From JAXMCK01 sp046349395 (GTDB lineage: Bacteria > Pseudomonadota > Alphaproteobacteria > Geminicoccales > Geminicoccaceae), in contig JAXMCK010000003.1 of the NCBI GenBank assembly GCA_046349395.1, positions 1,033,532 through 1,097,531 of the forward strand: a stretch of 64,000 nt of DNA. The letters are read 5' to 3'. Position 1 is the stretch's first letter, and every line of letters begins with the position of its first letter. This document shows positions 17,734 to 27,796 of the stretch, in pieces. The notes under the pieces were generated by a model that had not been told where the DNA came from, searched no databases, and saw only the letters and a program-made list of their open reading frames with translations. Both the position numbers and the translations under genes were made by a program.

Positions 17734-20700
17734 TGGCGGACCTCGTCCGCCTTTAGCAGCTCGCCCAGCTCTTTGGCCGCTTCCACGAGTGCTGTGCCGC
17801 TTGCGAACCGCGTGCTGTCGATCCGCAGTGTCACATCGGCCGCGCCATCGTCGGTTAGCTGGCCTATGAGGTCGACCAGGATGGCCTCGACCTTCTCGGC
17901 CGAGCGAGCGATCTTGGGTCCGAAGGACATGACGATATAGTCGTCCGAATCGCCCGGCCGGGAAACATTCAGATCCGCGCCCACCGCCTCCGCCCGGTGC
18001 CGCTTGAGGCACTCCAGGATCTTGAACGCCCGGCCCCTGTCGCTGGTGGTGAGTCGGCGACGCCACGTCGCCGGGCGCGTGAGGTCGGGCTGGAAGGTCT
18101 GCTCGCCCCCGTCTGAGACCTTGGGCACGTCGACACGCAACGGCTCGGACCAGATCCCGTCCGCCTCGCCGATCGCGAGCAGGAGATCGCGGCCCTCGGG
18201 TACGGCAACGTCACTGCTGTCACAGACACCCCCGATGCGTGGATTCGATCCGTCGAACGTGTATCGGATTGTACCCTTCGGAATCGCCTTCAGGGTCACT
18301 TTGTGGCCACCGTCACGGTAGGCGAGTTCGTACTTCAGCGTGATAGGATTGACCTCGCTGCGTGGCTCGCCCGACTCGTGTTCCCCTGAGCTGTCGACGG
18401 CCAGGAACGAGACCTTCAGCGCCGTCGTCTCGATTCGGCCGTTCTGAACGATGGGCGAGTTGATGCTGGCCGGCGACCCGCCCTCCTCGTAGTGAACCCG
18501 ATCGCCGAGCTTGGCGCTGACCTGGAAGACGACCTTGCCGGTCGTTTCGTCGCGCGTCAGCCGGTTCAGCACGACGCTGGTCTTCTCCTTCGGGAAAGGG
18601 CCGCGGCGGACGTAGCCCACGCCGTCGTCGCGCCAAGCATCTTTCCGGATCGCCGAGGTCTTCATCGTCTCGTGACCGCCCGGTGGCAGGAAGTACCATT
18701 CAGGCAGTCGTGCCACGGTCTCCATCAGCTCGCGCCAGCTCGCCTCTTGGGCCGTAAAGATGAAGTGCTCGAACTCGCCCCGCAGCTCGTCGCTGTCGAC
18801 GTCCCGCCGAAACTTTCTCTCGTCGTCGAGGGTATCCAGGATCGCGAGCTGCCCGACGAACTCGTTGCCGCTGAAGTCCAACTTTAGGCTCGCGACCTCT
18901 AGATTGCCCGTTGCGACGTCCGGGAGGTGAAGCTGGGTGAAGGTCTCGCGCAGCGCAGATCGGAATGCGGTGATGTTGCGGTCCAAAGCCGCACGAGCCT
19001 GCTGCATTTCCGGTTGTGCGTCCGTGTAGCGCAGCGCCTCGAACTCGGCGATCTGGTCCTGTGCCGCCTTCATATAGGCCGCCGCCCGGGACACCTCGGT
19101 GAAAGTTTCGGAGCCGCATAGGAATAGCAGCCGGTTCCGCCAGATCTGATTCGCCCAAAAGGCCTTGAGGTCGGGATTAAGCCCGGCGTGGGTGGGCTGG
19201 CTGATGACCAGGACGACATCATTAGGACCCAGCGCATCACGAATGTCGTCGATGGTCGGGAATACGAGCAGCTTCTGGTAGGCGTGCCGTTGATCGCCGA
19301 TGCGCTGCAGGGAAGAGCCAGCTGGGTCGAACGATCTCCGGAGATAGGCCGCGACCTCCATGCGCCGGGCATCGTCATTCAGCATCTCGGCGCGGTCGCG
19401 GATCGCCGATGCTACGTTCTTGACGTTGCGATAGTGCCAACGCCCGTCCGTCCGGCGGTGCAGGTACCAGCTGGACTCCTCAAGTTTAGTGAGTAGCGCG
19501 ACGTTGGCGCCGGAGACGTCGCGCCCGGGCTGGCACAGGTAGGCGGCGATCTCCTCGGGTGTCAGGCCCTGGAGCGCATTGGGCCCAACAGCGAGCGACG
19601 ACAGGTACAGCAGCTTCGCGGCATCGGAGCCGAGTTCGTTGCCCAGATCACGCGAAAGAGCCTCGGCGACGGCGTTGCCTTGCACATTGGCCACGTCCCG
19701 ACTGCGGGCATTGTTGAGCGACGGGTTGATCCGTTCCAACGTCGCGGCCACGTCCTGGTCTGCAAAATCGAGCACAGACGGATGAATTAGCGAGACGGCC
19801 TGGGCACCACCGCTCTGCCAGAGATCGGCGACCATTCGCCGGCATAACCGCAGCATCTCGCGCGTCTGCTGGAATCCCGGGTTCTCGCGGAAACGGGCAA
19901 ACAGCTCGTGGAGGCCGGGATGGAAAGGGTAGCTCTCGGCAACCTCCTGCGCCCAGCGGGCATAAGAGCCCGGCACCACCCCCTGCTGCACCGCCGTGTC
20001 AAAGGCGGAGGCGTAGGCCTGTCCCACCGCCGACCGTGCAGGCGCCTCGGGCAGCCGCTCGAAGAGACGACTGCGCAGGATAGCATAGAGTTCCGTGCTG
20101 TCGAGGCGGACCGGCACGATGTCGAGCGCGCCGCGCCCAACCTCCTGGCTCGCATTGTCGATCGCCTGCTGGATGCGCAAGCTTCCGTCGCCCCACGCAC
20201 CAGCAAGGTCGCTGATGACCAAGCAGGTATTGGGAAGACGACCACTGCCGATCGCGTTCATCAGGTTGGCGAGCGCCAGCGCCAGCCTGTCGGCCTCACT
20301 GGTCGACGGACCGGCCTGTCTGGCTCCCAGGCTGACGAAGAACGGCGGCAACTCGTCGAGGAGGATCAGCGCCGGCTCGTCCCCGAGCACCCGAGCCCAG
20401 GTCGATGGTCCCGGCACATCGCTCGACGGCTGCCAGCGATGCTCACATCCGAGCGCGCGAAAGAGCGTGACCCAGAGATACTCCGACGTGTCCGTCTCAC
20501 GGCCGCTGAACGCTGCAACGCGCACTGGTCGGTCATCGACCAAGACGCCGATTTGCTGAAGGATGGCTTTGCGATGGGCTGGCTCCCTCGCCAGAAGCGC
20601 CGTCGCCAGTAGATTGTGGGTCTTGCCTCCACCCATCGCCTGCTTCAGGCGGAAGATTCCTTGGTCGCTCCGCCCCATGAGACGCTCGAAGACCTGCCGC

Positions 20701-20918
20701 AGCAGGACGGCCATCCCCTCGGTGACGTGCGTTTCCGCGAAAAACTCTCGGGCGTCGAGGCGCGGCAAGTCCGCGATCTCTGCCACGGTGTCACTCTGGC
20801 CCCGCCCGAACGCAGACTGTCGTGGCGCGCAGGCCGTGGCGAGGATCGCCAGTGGTTGAGACGAGTTACCTATGGCCAAATGACGTGCCCAGATATTTGT
20901 ACTGCTGTTCGACGGCAC
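17730..20918 (-). CDS. DUF499-domain P-loop ATPase of the defence operon
   Basis: A 1062-residue protein. APRQSAF and FFAETHVTEGM precede Walker A MGGGKTHN (about 95-102), and Walker B LILLDELPPFF follows near 185-194. These are hallmarks of the DUF499 ATPases, the family that includes the BrxC/PglY-type ATPases of BREX systems. It probably powers DNA scanning or complex assembly together with the methyltransferase and helicase. It heads the four-gene coupled operon, preceded by a 370-bp gap where the promoter must lie. The start is a GTG with a weak ribosome site; a downstream TTG (LAIGNSS) is an alternative. Confidence 0.85.
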   Translation of the reverse strand: MPSNSSTNIWARHLAIGNSSQPLAILATACAPRQSAFGRGQSDTVAEIADLPRLDAREFFAETHVTEGMAVLLRQVFERLMGRSDQGIFRLKQAMGGGKTHNLLATALLAREPAHRKAILQQIGVLVDDRPVRVAAFSGRETDTSEYLWVTLFRALGCEHRWQPSSDVPGPSTWARVLGDEPALILLDELPPFFVSLGARQAGPSTSEADRLALALANLMNAIGSGRLPNTCLVISDLAGAWGDGSLRIQQAIDNASQEVGRGALDIVPVRLDSTELYAILRSRLFERLPEAPARSAVGQAYASAFDTAVQQGVVPGSYARWAQEVAESYPFHPGLHELFARFRENPGFQQTREMLRLCRRMVADLWQSGGAQAVSLIHPSVLDFADQDVAATLERINPSLNNARSRDVANVQGNAVAEALSRDLGNELGSDAAKLLYLSSLAVGPNALQGLTPEEIAAYLCQPGRDVSGANVALLTKLEESSWYLHRRTDGRWHYRNVKNVASAIRDRAEMLNDDARRMEVAAYLRRSFDPAGSSLQRIGDQRHAYQKLLVFPTIDDIRDALGPNDVVLVISQPTHAGLNPDLKAFWANQIWRNRLLFLCGSETFTEVSRAAAYMKAAQDQIAEFEALRYTDAQPEMQQARAALDRNITAFRSALRETFTQLHLPDVATGNLEVASLKLDFSGNEFVGQLAILDTLDDERKFRRDVDSDELRGEFEHFIFTAQEASWRELMETVARLPEWYFLPPGGHETMKTSAIRKDAWRDDGVGYVRRGPFPKEKTSVVLNRLTRDETTGKVVFQVSAKLGDRVHYEEGGSPASINSPIVQNGRIETTALKVSFLAVDSSGEHESGEPRSEVNPITLKYELAYRDGGHKVTLKAIPKGTIRYTFDGSNPRIGGVCDSSDVAVPEGRDLLLAIGEADGIWSEPLRVDVPKVSDGGEQTFQPDLTRPATWRRRLTTSDRGRAFKILECLKRHRAEAVGADLNVSRPGDSDDYIVMSFGPKIARSAEKVEAILVDLIGQLTDDGAADVTLRIDSTRFASGTALVEAAKELGELLKADEVRQ

Positions 20919-21288
20919 AACTCAGCTGATCCGATGCCCATCGTAACCGTCGAGACAAGCCCTCCATAGGCTTTCACCCGATCGCGTACAACGACTTCAC
21001 CAGTGTGGATGATGTGGCATCGGGGCGGACCGGTGAAAGACAGTATACATACTCGAATTGTGGGATCTCCTCCTCCAGTTTCCTCCGCGAGGGCCGCCAA
21101 GACTCATCTAGTCTGGTCAGGTACAGGCGAGCAAGCCTCGACATAAGTAAGGCGAATGCAAGTCTAAGTCATAGATGCAAGAGACTTTGCCTAATCGTGC
21201 AAGCAGGGGTCGGTGATAGAGCCAGGCCGGCAGAGCGGGGGCGCAGGAGCCACCGCTCAGGCGGCCAACTGGGAACAGCTAGCAAGCA
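20919..21288 (-). promoter_or_regulatory. Non-coding gap upstream of the DUF499 operon (probable promoter region)
   Basis: This 370-bp stretch separates the two defence modules and has no convincing gene on either strand. It is less GC-rich than its surroundings around 21,120-21,210. It must contain the promoter of the DUF499 operon unless that is read from upstream. I could not identify clear -35/-10 boxes or a repeat. Confidence 0.4.
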
Positions 21289-22773
21289 TTATCTGGTCTC
21301 GTCCACCTGCTGCTTTGGCTGAAGCGCCTCCACAAGCTGGGTGTGCCGGTCTCGGTCACGTACAAAGGGCCAGAGCCGGTCCGCCGCAAACGCCTGCGTG
21401 CGGGCGACAATGCTCTCGTCAAACGACGCCCAGCCTAAGGGAACGGCGTATCCGGATGAGGCGCCGATCGGCGCATGAACGAGCGCTGCCACCGCGATCC
21501 GCGGCACGATCATGATCTCTAGCGCGGGCGGAATATCGCTGGAATCTGCGCCCAGCACCTCTTCAAACGTTCTGTCGGTAAACCAAGCGGCCTTGCCGGT
21601 GAATAGACAGACTGCTCGGAGTTCGACGGTGCTCGCGGGAGCAATAGACGCGATTCCGCGGCGTAGGTAGGAAAGCATATCCCTTTGCTGAGTGGTCGCT
21701 CCCCATAAAGGCGTCTGCGGTGCCACGGAAAAAAGAAACTCTGGCTGCTCGGCACCGCCGCGCAATCCGTACTCGACCACGTCAAGAAGTCGCTTCGCGT
21801 TGGCTTGGCTGTAGAGCGGGCCGATGACAGGCACCGTTTTGCGATCTGCGCGCGGCTCGCCTGCGCGCCCGACTGCCTCCCGCCAGTAGCGATTCACGTT
21901 CAGGCCGGCCCTCGTGACGAACACCTTCAGAAAGTCAGGCGCAAGCTCTGCAAGAGCCTCATAGGCCTGGGGTGCCCTTACTTGGTTGGCGTTAACCTTG
22001 AGGCCATCGACTAGCATGGCGGCCGCGCTCTCGATTTGCGGCCGGTCGGCTATTTCATGTTCGGCTCGCCACAAGCCGAGGTCTATCTCAGGGAGGCTGG
22101 GCGCGGATGCCTGTGCGAACGCACGGATGCGGACAGGTACCTGAAAGCGGTCCTTGGGAACGACCCTGTCCACCGAGTACAAGTCCCTCTGCTGAATCTG
22201 CTCGCGATCGCGGCGCTCGGCAAGTTCATGAAAAAATCTGTTGAAGCGCTCAAATATCCTGTCCCCGACCTTACCCGTTCCAGCAGGATCGCTGATCGAC
22301 AATTCTGGCAGCGCGAGTTCCACGGAGTCCAGGGAGCGCGGTGCCTGCGGCGCAATCGCAAGTAGGTCAAACCCCAGGTCGCGACGGCGTTCCTCCACAG
22401 TGTAAATGGCAGGATCGTCAGTTCCCTCCCTGAAGAGCGCGTCGCCTGCGGATGTAAGCCAGAGACGGCCCTCGCGCCGCTCCACAAAGCCCGGACCTGT
22501 GGCCTCGTTGAGGACGTATTCGATCTCCGCCTGATCAAAGCCGAAAAACGCGGCGGCCGATTCTTCTGCAATCCCAGGAACGGCCTTGACAAGCCGCAAC
22601 AAAAATTCGAGGCTTTGGCTGACCTTGCCGAGAATTGCGACCCTGTACGCGACCTCGTATTGGCGGCAGGGCAGAAGGACATCATACACACCGATCTCTA
22701 CCCGGCGGTCTTCGTCAGCCGGGACCAATTCATTTCCCTTCAGACGCAATAGCGGGCGCGCCTGATTAGCCAT
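21289..22773 (-). CDS. Unrecognised partner of the NERD-kinase-helicase (494 aa)
   Basis: The start MANQARPLL lies 8 bases inside the end of the upstream gene (the ATG falls within ATGGCTAA), so the two are translationally coupled. The first 150 residues look like winged-helix modules: VYDVLLPCRQYEVAYRV, then FGFDQAEIEYVLNEA and FVERREGRLWLTSAGD. The central part has charged helices (FERFNRFFHELAERRD). The C-terminal half is alpha/beta with IAVAALVHAPIG. I see no HKD (PLD), PD-(D/E)xK or Walker motif. It may be a DNA-binding or regulatory partner. I cannot name the family. Confidence 0.65.
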   Translation of the reverse strand: MANQARPLLRLKGNELVPADEDRRVEIGVYDVLLPCRQYEVAYRVAILGKVSQSLEFLLRLVKAVPGIAEESAAAFFGFDQAEIEYVLNEATGPGFVERREGRLWLTSAGDALFREGTDDPAIYTVEERRRDLGFDLLAIAPQAPRSLDSVELALPELSISDPAGTGKVGDRIFERFNRFFHELAERRDREQIQQRDLYSVDRVVPKDRFQVPVRIRAFAQASAPSLPEIDLGLWRAEHEIADRPQIESAAAMLVDGLKVNANQVRAPQAYEALAELAPDFLKVFVTRAGLNVNRYWREAVGRAGEPRADRKTVPVIGPLYSQANAKRLLDVVEYGLRGGAEQPEFLFSVAPQTPLWGATTQQRDMLSYLRRGIASIAPASTVELRAVCLFTGKAAWFTDRTFEEVLGADSSDIPPALEIMIVPRIAVAALVHAPIGASSGYAVPLGWASFDESIVARTQAFAADRLWPFVRDRDRHTQLVEALQPKQQVDETR

Positions 22774-25700
22774 GCGCGTCTCCCTCAGCCCGCGCCTCCC
22801 GCAGACGGGCAGCCCTTTCATGCGCGGGCGCCGCCGCCGCGCGCCCGACGATCTCTTCGGCACTAATCGCGCGTGCCATTCCCCGTGCGACCTGCCGTCC
22901 GAAGGCTTCCGCAATGCGGCCCATTGGGCCCTGCGAAAACCAACGCCCTCGCACGCCTACGACGACCAGCCGGTCCATTGCGCGGCTCGCGGCCACGTTG
23001 ATCCGGTTAGGGGTCGTCAGAAATCCCTCGCGCACACGCCGGACACCTGCCTCCATTGGCCCTTCTTCGTTGTTTCTCACCAGCGAAAGTAGGACCACCG
23101 GGTTTTCCTTGCCCTGGTAACTATCGACCGTTCCGACCTTCAGATGACGGTCGAGAAGATAGGCAAGCGCCGACTGGCGCAGCTTTCGGCGGATAAGGTC
23201 GCGCTGGGCGGCATACATGCAGATCACGCCGATACCGGCAGGATGCTTCTGCTGGGTGCAAAGCCAACTTCGAAACGGCTCGTGACTGTGCCACTCCTCC
23301 AGCATCGTTACGATAGCGTCCGCCTCGGCCCGGTTGATGCGGCTGCTGCCGCCCTCTTCCGGTCGTTCGGCCGCAGCTTCGCCCATGCCGTCCGTCTCAA
23401 CCCACAGCAATGGGACGTCGAGCCCCGCCGGGAGCAAGGTCGGATCGATCTCAAGCGTCTCCCGGCCGGCATCCAGCGGCATCTCGGGGTAGAAGGCCTC
23501 CGAAACGAGCTGGCCGATGGGTGCCAGCATCCGGTATTGCGTCGTAAGACGTGCACCGGCCGCTTGGCCGTATGGCGTCGCGAACACGCGCTCGAAATCG
23601 CTGCGCTTGATTTCCCGCTTCGGAATGCCTGTGCGCTCAGCAACCGCGTAGATAACCTCTGCCTTGTGCTGCGGCTCCAGCTGCGCGTGGTCTCCCACAA
23701 GGACCGCCCAGCGGGCCGCTTGCAGCGGCACCAGGAGTTCGCTGGCCGTGCAGCGGGCCGCCTCATCTACTATTACGAGGTCGAACGCGGTCGTCGTAAG
23801 TCCGAGCGCCGTACGCCCGAGCCCCACGCAGGTTCCGGCGACGAGCTGGCGCGTGCCAGCAAGAAAGGCCTCGAAGCTACGTTGCGCGCGCGAAACGCTT
23901 CCCACGAAATCCCGGCCGATAGCGGCAGCTCGATAGAGCCTGTCGAACCGGTCGGCGCCTGCACCACCGCCGCGCGCGTAGCGCTGCACGACCACCTGCG
24001 CAACATCATCTGGCAATGACTGCCATTCCCGATCGGCCACCTCGTCGAGAAGCGTTTCGGCGCCAAGCCTTTCCAGGTGCCTGCGCAAGGTGGCTAGCAA
24101 GCTGTTCAGGCGCTGTTGGTCCAAGTCGCTCTGCTGTGTCAGCTCGGCGAGGCTTTCAGCAAGAGGGCGGACGGTCGTCTCAATCGCGGCGATCTCGTCG
24201 GCGGCGTCCTCAGAAAGCCCCAGCGTGAGGGCGATCTCGGCCAGGCGGTCGCGAAAACAAGCCCGGAAGCGATCCTTGAAACCCTGCTCAACCTTCGGCG
24301 TAAAATAGGCTCGGAGCGGCAATGAGACCTGCTCCTCGTCGCGCCCAATACGCAGCAAGCTCGGCTGGATACCACCATTTCGGAACAGGTTGAGCACCGC
24401 CTCGGCCGCCGTGTTCACCGCCTCATGAGATTGGCTCGCCAGGAGCACATTACGCGCCAGTCCTTTCGTGAGGGCATAGTGCGCAAGAGCCGCGATGAAG
24501 CGGGTCTTGCCGGTTCCTGGCGGGCCCTGCAACAGCCCGACCGGCCGGTTCGCCACGACGCGCGCGAACGCGGCTTTCTGATCGGGATTCAGCCCATAGA
24601 TACCGAGCGCACTTGGTGTGGGCTCGTGACTGATGTTCAGGGGCATGGCGCTGACGCGGGGGTCGAACACACTGAGAAGATCGCGAGATCGCCCGTTACC
24701 GGCCAGTATCCGGTCCACAGCGTCAGTCCGGCGTTTCAGGCTTTGACGTTCCAGGTGGCTCCAGAAGCGCAGACGCTGCCCTGCATCAACAAGACGCGAT
24801 TGGCGCGCTACGTAGGTATCACTGGCATCGATGACCGCGAGGTCCGAGCGCGATGACTGGAGGTCGAGTTGGCCAATGCGGCGCCATCTACCCTTCCTGT
24901 CCTGTCTTTCCACCCCGACAGTGTCGTGGCGCGCGAATTCGAACGCCCCGCTTTCAAGCTCTATAGGCACTTTGTACCGGTTTGAGCCTCGGTCGAAAAC
25001 GCTGTCGAGCTGCGCGATACCCTCAATGGTCAGCTCGTTTTCAACGTCGATCAGCGCGCGCCAGAGCGCCGGCACGTCGATGGACGCTGGCGCAGCGACG
25101 GGCCGCTCTGCAAGCTCCTCCGCGAGAGTGTCCTCGGCCACCTCTTCTGAAACAGGCGCAGTGGCAGAGTCTTCTGCCTCAACTACTGCCGGCGCCACAC
25201 CCGCTCGTTCGGCTGCGAACCTTTCTTTAACCTCAGGGAGCGCCAGGATGGGCGCGAGTGCCGCAAGGTCGTTCACGACGGCGTTGTGCACCGTGAGGGT
25301 GGCTTCCACCATATGAAACTCGTAAGCGGCGTTGCGCTTTATCTGGCGCTGCTCCAGTTTCCAGCGCCGTGCCGAGACCGGCTGCCCGTCGCTGTCCAGC
25401 CGCACGTCGAGTTCTTCGACAGCCCCTCTAAGCACGAGGGACAGCGTGCCGCGCTGGGCGTCCCGACGCACACGTAGGAAAATGTATCCTTCGTCCGGCT
25501 CTATCGGGCCTGTCGCCGCGCCAGCGACGCTGACAGCGTAGTGGGCGGGAGCAGAGCACTCGTCGCCTGTTTTCGGCCCACTCAACCGGGTCTGTGCCGC
25601 CTCGATCTGGTCGAAAAGCGGCAGCAAGGTCGAGAGGCGAAGTTCTTTTTCTCGGCAGTCGGCTATCGCTTTAGCAATATCGCGCGTGTCTTGATCCGTG

Positions 25701-27796
25701 AGCATGGTACACGCGAACACTTCCTCCGCAATCTTGGTAACAGCAAACCGGTCACGCTCGATAAGACTTCCGGACGAAGGGGCATAAGCGGATGTGAAGC
25801 GTTCGCCATCTGCATGCGGCGAAAAGTCCAGCGCGTCTATTAGAACCGGAGCATTGTCGGCGGTCACAATAATATTAGCCGGCGCAATATCGCCATGCCC
25901 CCGGCCGCTTTCGTGAAGCGCGTCGACCGCTCGCGCCAAACGCTGCACGAACGACAAAGCCGCCGCTGGCGCGCGGAAGTCCTCCGGGGGCGCCCCCAGG
26001 ATTGCTGCAAGGGTCGGACCTTCAACCCAGTCCTGAACGAGGCCGATGGAGTCACCAAGCCACATCGCCTCCCGGACGGTAGGCAGGCCCACAGGACGAT
26101 CGGCCTTCGCGGCTGCCGCCTTTTCGAGAAAGGCCAGTATGGCCGCGCCTTCGCGAGTCGTGTCGCCCCAAGAAGCCTGTTTCCAGAGTTTCACCGCGAC
26201 CGGGTCGCCGCGGTCATGGCTCCGCCAGATCTCCACGCGGTCATTCTCAACGATGAGGTCCCCTGTTTCGGGGTAGGCCGCCACCAGCTGACGGCCAGAC
26301 CGGACTATGCTCCGATGTCGGTCAAGCCTGGATATGATCTCGTCTAAGGTTGGGCGCTGCGCCGTCGCACGGTTGAACGCCTGCAACGACTGGAGGGCAT
26401 CCGGGTGTCGGCGGCAAGGATCGAGTTCCAGCGCTTCGGCGAACCAGTCGTGCAGCACCCGGAAAGTTCCGGCCGGATCGATCTCCGGATCCCATTCCGG
26501 CGGGCTGCCTCCTGGAATTTTTCCGAACAGCAGCTGGTGGACTGCGACCGCTGAGAGAAACACGTCGCGACACTTGGGCCCACGATCCACGCCCAAGTGG
26601 TCCTCCGGCACTTCGACACTGGCGAGAAACTGGTAACGAGCGTCCCCAAGAGACCTGACCTCTGGGAAGCGCGCGGCCATTAGGTGCGAAAACTTGGCAG
26701 TCGTCGGCGCCTCAAGCCAGATGCTATGACCGCCAAGGTCAAGGTGGGCGGCATCCTGACCATGGAGATTCGCCGCAGAAGCTAGAATCTGTCGCGCGAG
26801 CTCGACTCTCTCGGAGGGCGCGAGCCGCGCCGCTTCGGTTTCGGCGAACACGGCCAACCGCTGCATGCGGCGGCGGCGGTCATAGACTTCCCAGTAGTGT
26901 ACCCCCCGCTCCGGATCGTCGATCTTTGGCGGAAGCAGCGTTTGCTCCGCCGCAGCGCTGCGATCCTTGAGCCAGTGATAGACGACGTGTTCGCGTCCGG
27001 CTATCTCCCGGCGCCCTTCCTCGTTTTGAAAGCGCGCATCCGGGCATTTCGTGAAGTCCCAAAGGCGCAGGGTGCCAAGATTGTTTTTGTTACCTTCCTC
27101 GGCTGCTTCATATTCGCAGTATATGTCTTTGGGGTGCGTGAATGTCGGCACATCGTCCGCTGTAAACCGCTCGAATCGCCGTCGTCCCGGCTGGAATGGC
27201 GAGCTGGGGCCGGCATTGAAGAAGCGGTAAAGTCGATCTTTCCAGAACGTATCAGTCAGCGGAGTTGAGAGGAACTCGCTGGATACATTCCCGAACAACT
27301 CGCGCTCGCGGCGGCTGTCCTTCACGATGCTCAAAAATTCGTCTGCGGTCAAAACCTTCGCACGCTCGGTCTCTGCTATGTCCGTGCGGTCGGCCTGACC
27401 GGTCAGAACGACCAGACCCTCAATACGCGGGAGAGGATGGTGCTCTGTTTCAGGCCTTTTCCTAAACTCCGACTTGAGTAGAGGAAGAATATCTCGCGTA
27501 ATGCCGGCGATCTTGGCGACCGGAGACGGATCCCGGTCCATGCCGTTCAGGTGCCAGCGCCCGTCGACGCTGGCGATTCTACCATACCAGTCCTTTATGT
27601 CGATCAGGAATATTCGTCGGTCGGATACGATCACGATGTCGATCTCGCGCGCGCGCCCCACGCCAAAAACGAGGTCGAGATTCGTGAACGCATACCAGTC
27701 GCTTGGCAGATCGGTCCTGAACCGGTCAATGCCCTTGATCTCGCGCTTGTGCACGCCGCGACCGGCGTTTGTTATCTTCACTGAGAGTTCCCACAT
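22766..27796 (-). CDS. NERD nuclease - tandem kinase-like - superfamily 1 helicase fusion (1676 aa)
   Basis: A very large multidomain protein. Residues 20-130 are a NERD-type nuclease domain with the pattern EID...IDIK (E51, D53, D66, K68). Residues about 225-480 look like a degenerate kinase with HLDLGGHSIWL at 351-361. Residues 520-735 look like a second kinase with VAVKLWK (K536), HGDIAPANI (D636, N641) and a DFG-like IDALDF. The C-terminal third is a COG1112/UPF1-like helicase: GPPGTGKT at 1091-1098, VDEAA at 1343-1347, VLVGDHAQL, TVDSYQGKE and NVAASRA. NERD plus kinase recalls PglW of BREX type 2, and kinase plus helicase recalls MkoA of Mokosh. All three in one chain is unusual. Probably antiphage. 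Confidence 0.85.
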   Translation of the reverse strand: MWELSVKITNAGRGVHKREIKGIDRFRTDLPSDWYAFTNLDLVFGVGRAREIDIVIVSDRRIFLIDIKDWYGRIASVDGRWHLNGMDRDPSPVAKIAGITRDILPLLKSEFRKRPETEHHPLPRIEGLVVLTGQADRTDIAETERAKVLTADEFLSIVKDSRRERELFGNVSSEFLSTPLTDTFWKDRLYRFFNAGPSSPFQPGRRRFERFTADDVPTFTHPKDIYCEYEAAEEGNKNNLGTLRLWDFTKCPDARFQNEEGRREIAGREHVVYHWLKDRSAAAEQTLLPPKIDDPERGVHYWEVYDRRRRMQRLAVFAETEAARLAPSERVELARQILASAANLHGQDAAHLDLGGHSIWLEAPTTAKFSHLMAARFPEVRSLGDARYQFLASVEVPEDHLGVDRGPKCRDVFLSAVAVHQLLFGKIPGGSPPEWDPEIDPAGTFRVLHDWFAEALELDPCRRHPDALQSLQAFNRATAQRPTLDEIISRLDRHRSIVRSGRQLVAAYPETGDLIVENDRVEIWRSHDRGDPVAVKLWKQASWGDTTREGAAILAFLEKAAAAKADRPVGLPTVREAMWLGDSIGLVQDWVEGPTLAAILGAPPEDFRAPAAALSFVQRLARAVDALHESGRGHGDIAPANIIVTADNAPVLIDALDFSPHADGERFTSAYAPSSGSLIERDRFAVTKIAEEVFACTMLTDQDTRDIAKAIADCREKELRLSTLLPLFDQIEAAQTRLSGPKTGDECSAPAHYAVSVAGAATGPIEPDEGYIFLRVRRDAQRGTLSLVLRGAVEELDVRLDSDGQPVSARRWKLEQRQIKRNAAYEFHMVEATLTVHNAVVNDLAALAPILALPEVKERFAAERAGVAPAVVEAEDSATAPVSEEVAEDTLAEELAERPVAAPASIDVPALWRALIDVENELTIEGIAQLDSVFDRGSNRYKVPIELESGAFEFARHDTVGVERQDRKGRWRRIGQLDLQSSRSDLAVIDASDTYVARQSRLVDAGQRLRFWSHLERQSLKRRTDAVDRILAGNGRSRDLLSVFDPRVSAMPLNISHEPTPSALGIYGLNPDQKAAFARVVANRPVGLLQGPPGTGKTRFIAALAHYALTKGLARNVLLASQSHEAVNTAAEAVLNLFRNGGIQPSLLRIGRDEEQVSLPLRAYFTPKVEQGFKDRFRACFRDRLAEIALTLGLSEDAADEIAAIETTVRPLAESLAELTQQSDLDQQRLNSLLATLRRHLERLGAETLLDEVADREWQSLPDDVAQVVVQRYARGGGAGADRFDRLYRAAAIGRDFVGSVSRAQRSFEAFLAGTRQLVAGTCVGLGRTALGLTTTAFDLVIVDEAARCTASELLVPLQAARWAVLVGDHAQLEPQHKAEVIYAVAERTGIPKREIKRSDFERVFATPYGQAAGARLTTQYRMLAPIGQLVSEAFYPEMPLDAGRETLEIDPTLLPAGLDVPLLWVETDGMGEAAAERPEEGGSSRINRAEADAIVTMLEEWHSHEPFRSWLCTQQKHPAGIGVICMYAAQRDLIRRKLRQSALAYLLDRHLKVGTVDSYQGKENPVVLLSLVRNNEEGPMEAGVRRVREGFLTTPNRINVAASRAMDRLVVVGVRGRWFSQGPMGRIAEAFGRQVARGMARAISAEEIVGRAAAAPAHERAARLREARAEGDAHG

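Noticed and set aside
17734..18066. Longer start for the DUF3780 gene
   Set aside because: The extension lies inside the DUF499 gene in another frame; the GTG overlapping the DUF499 stop explains the start.
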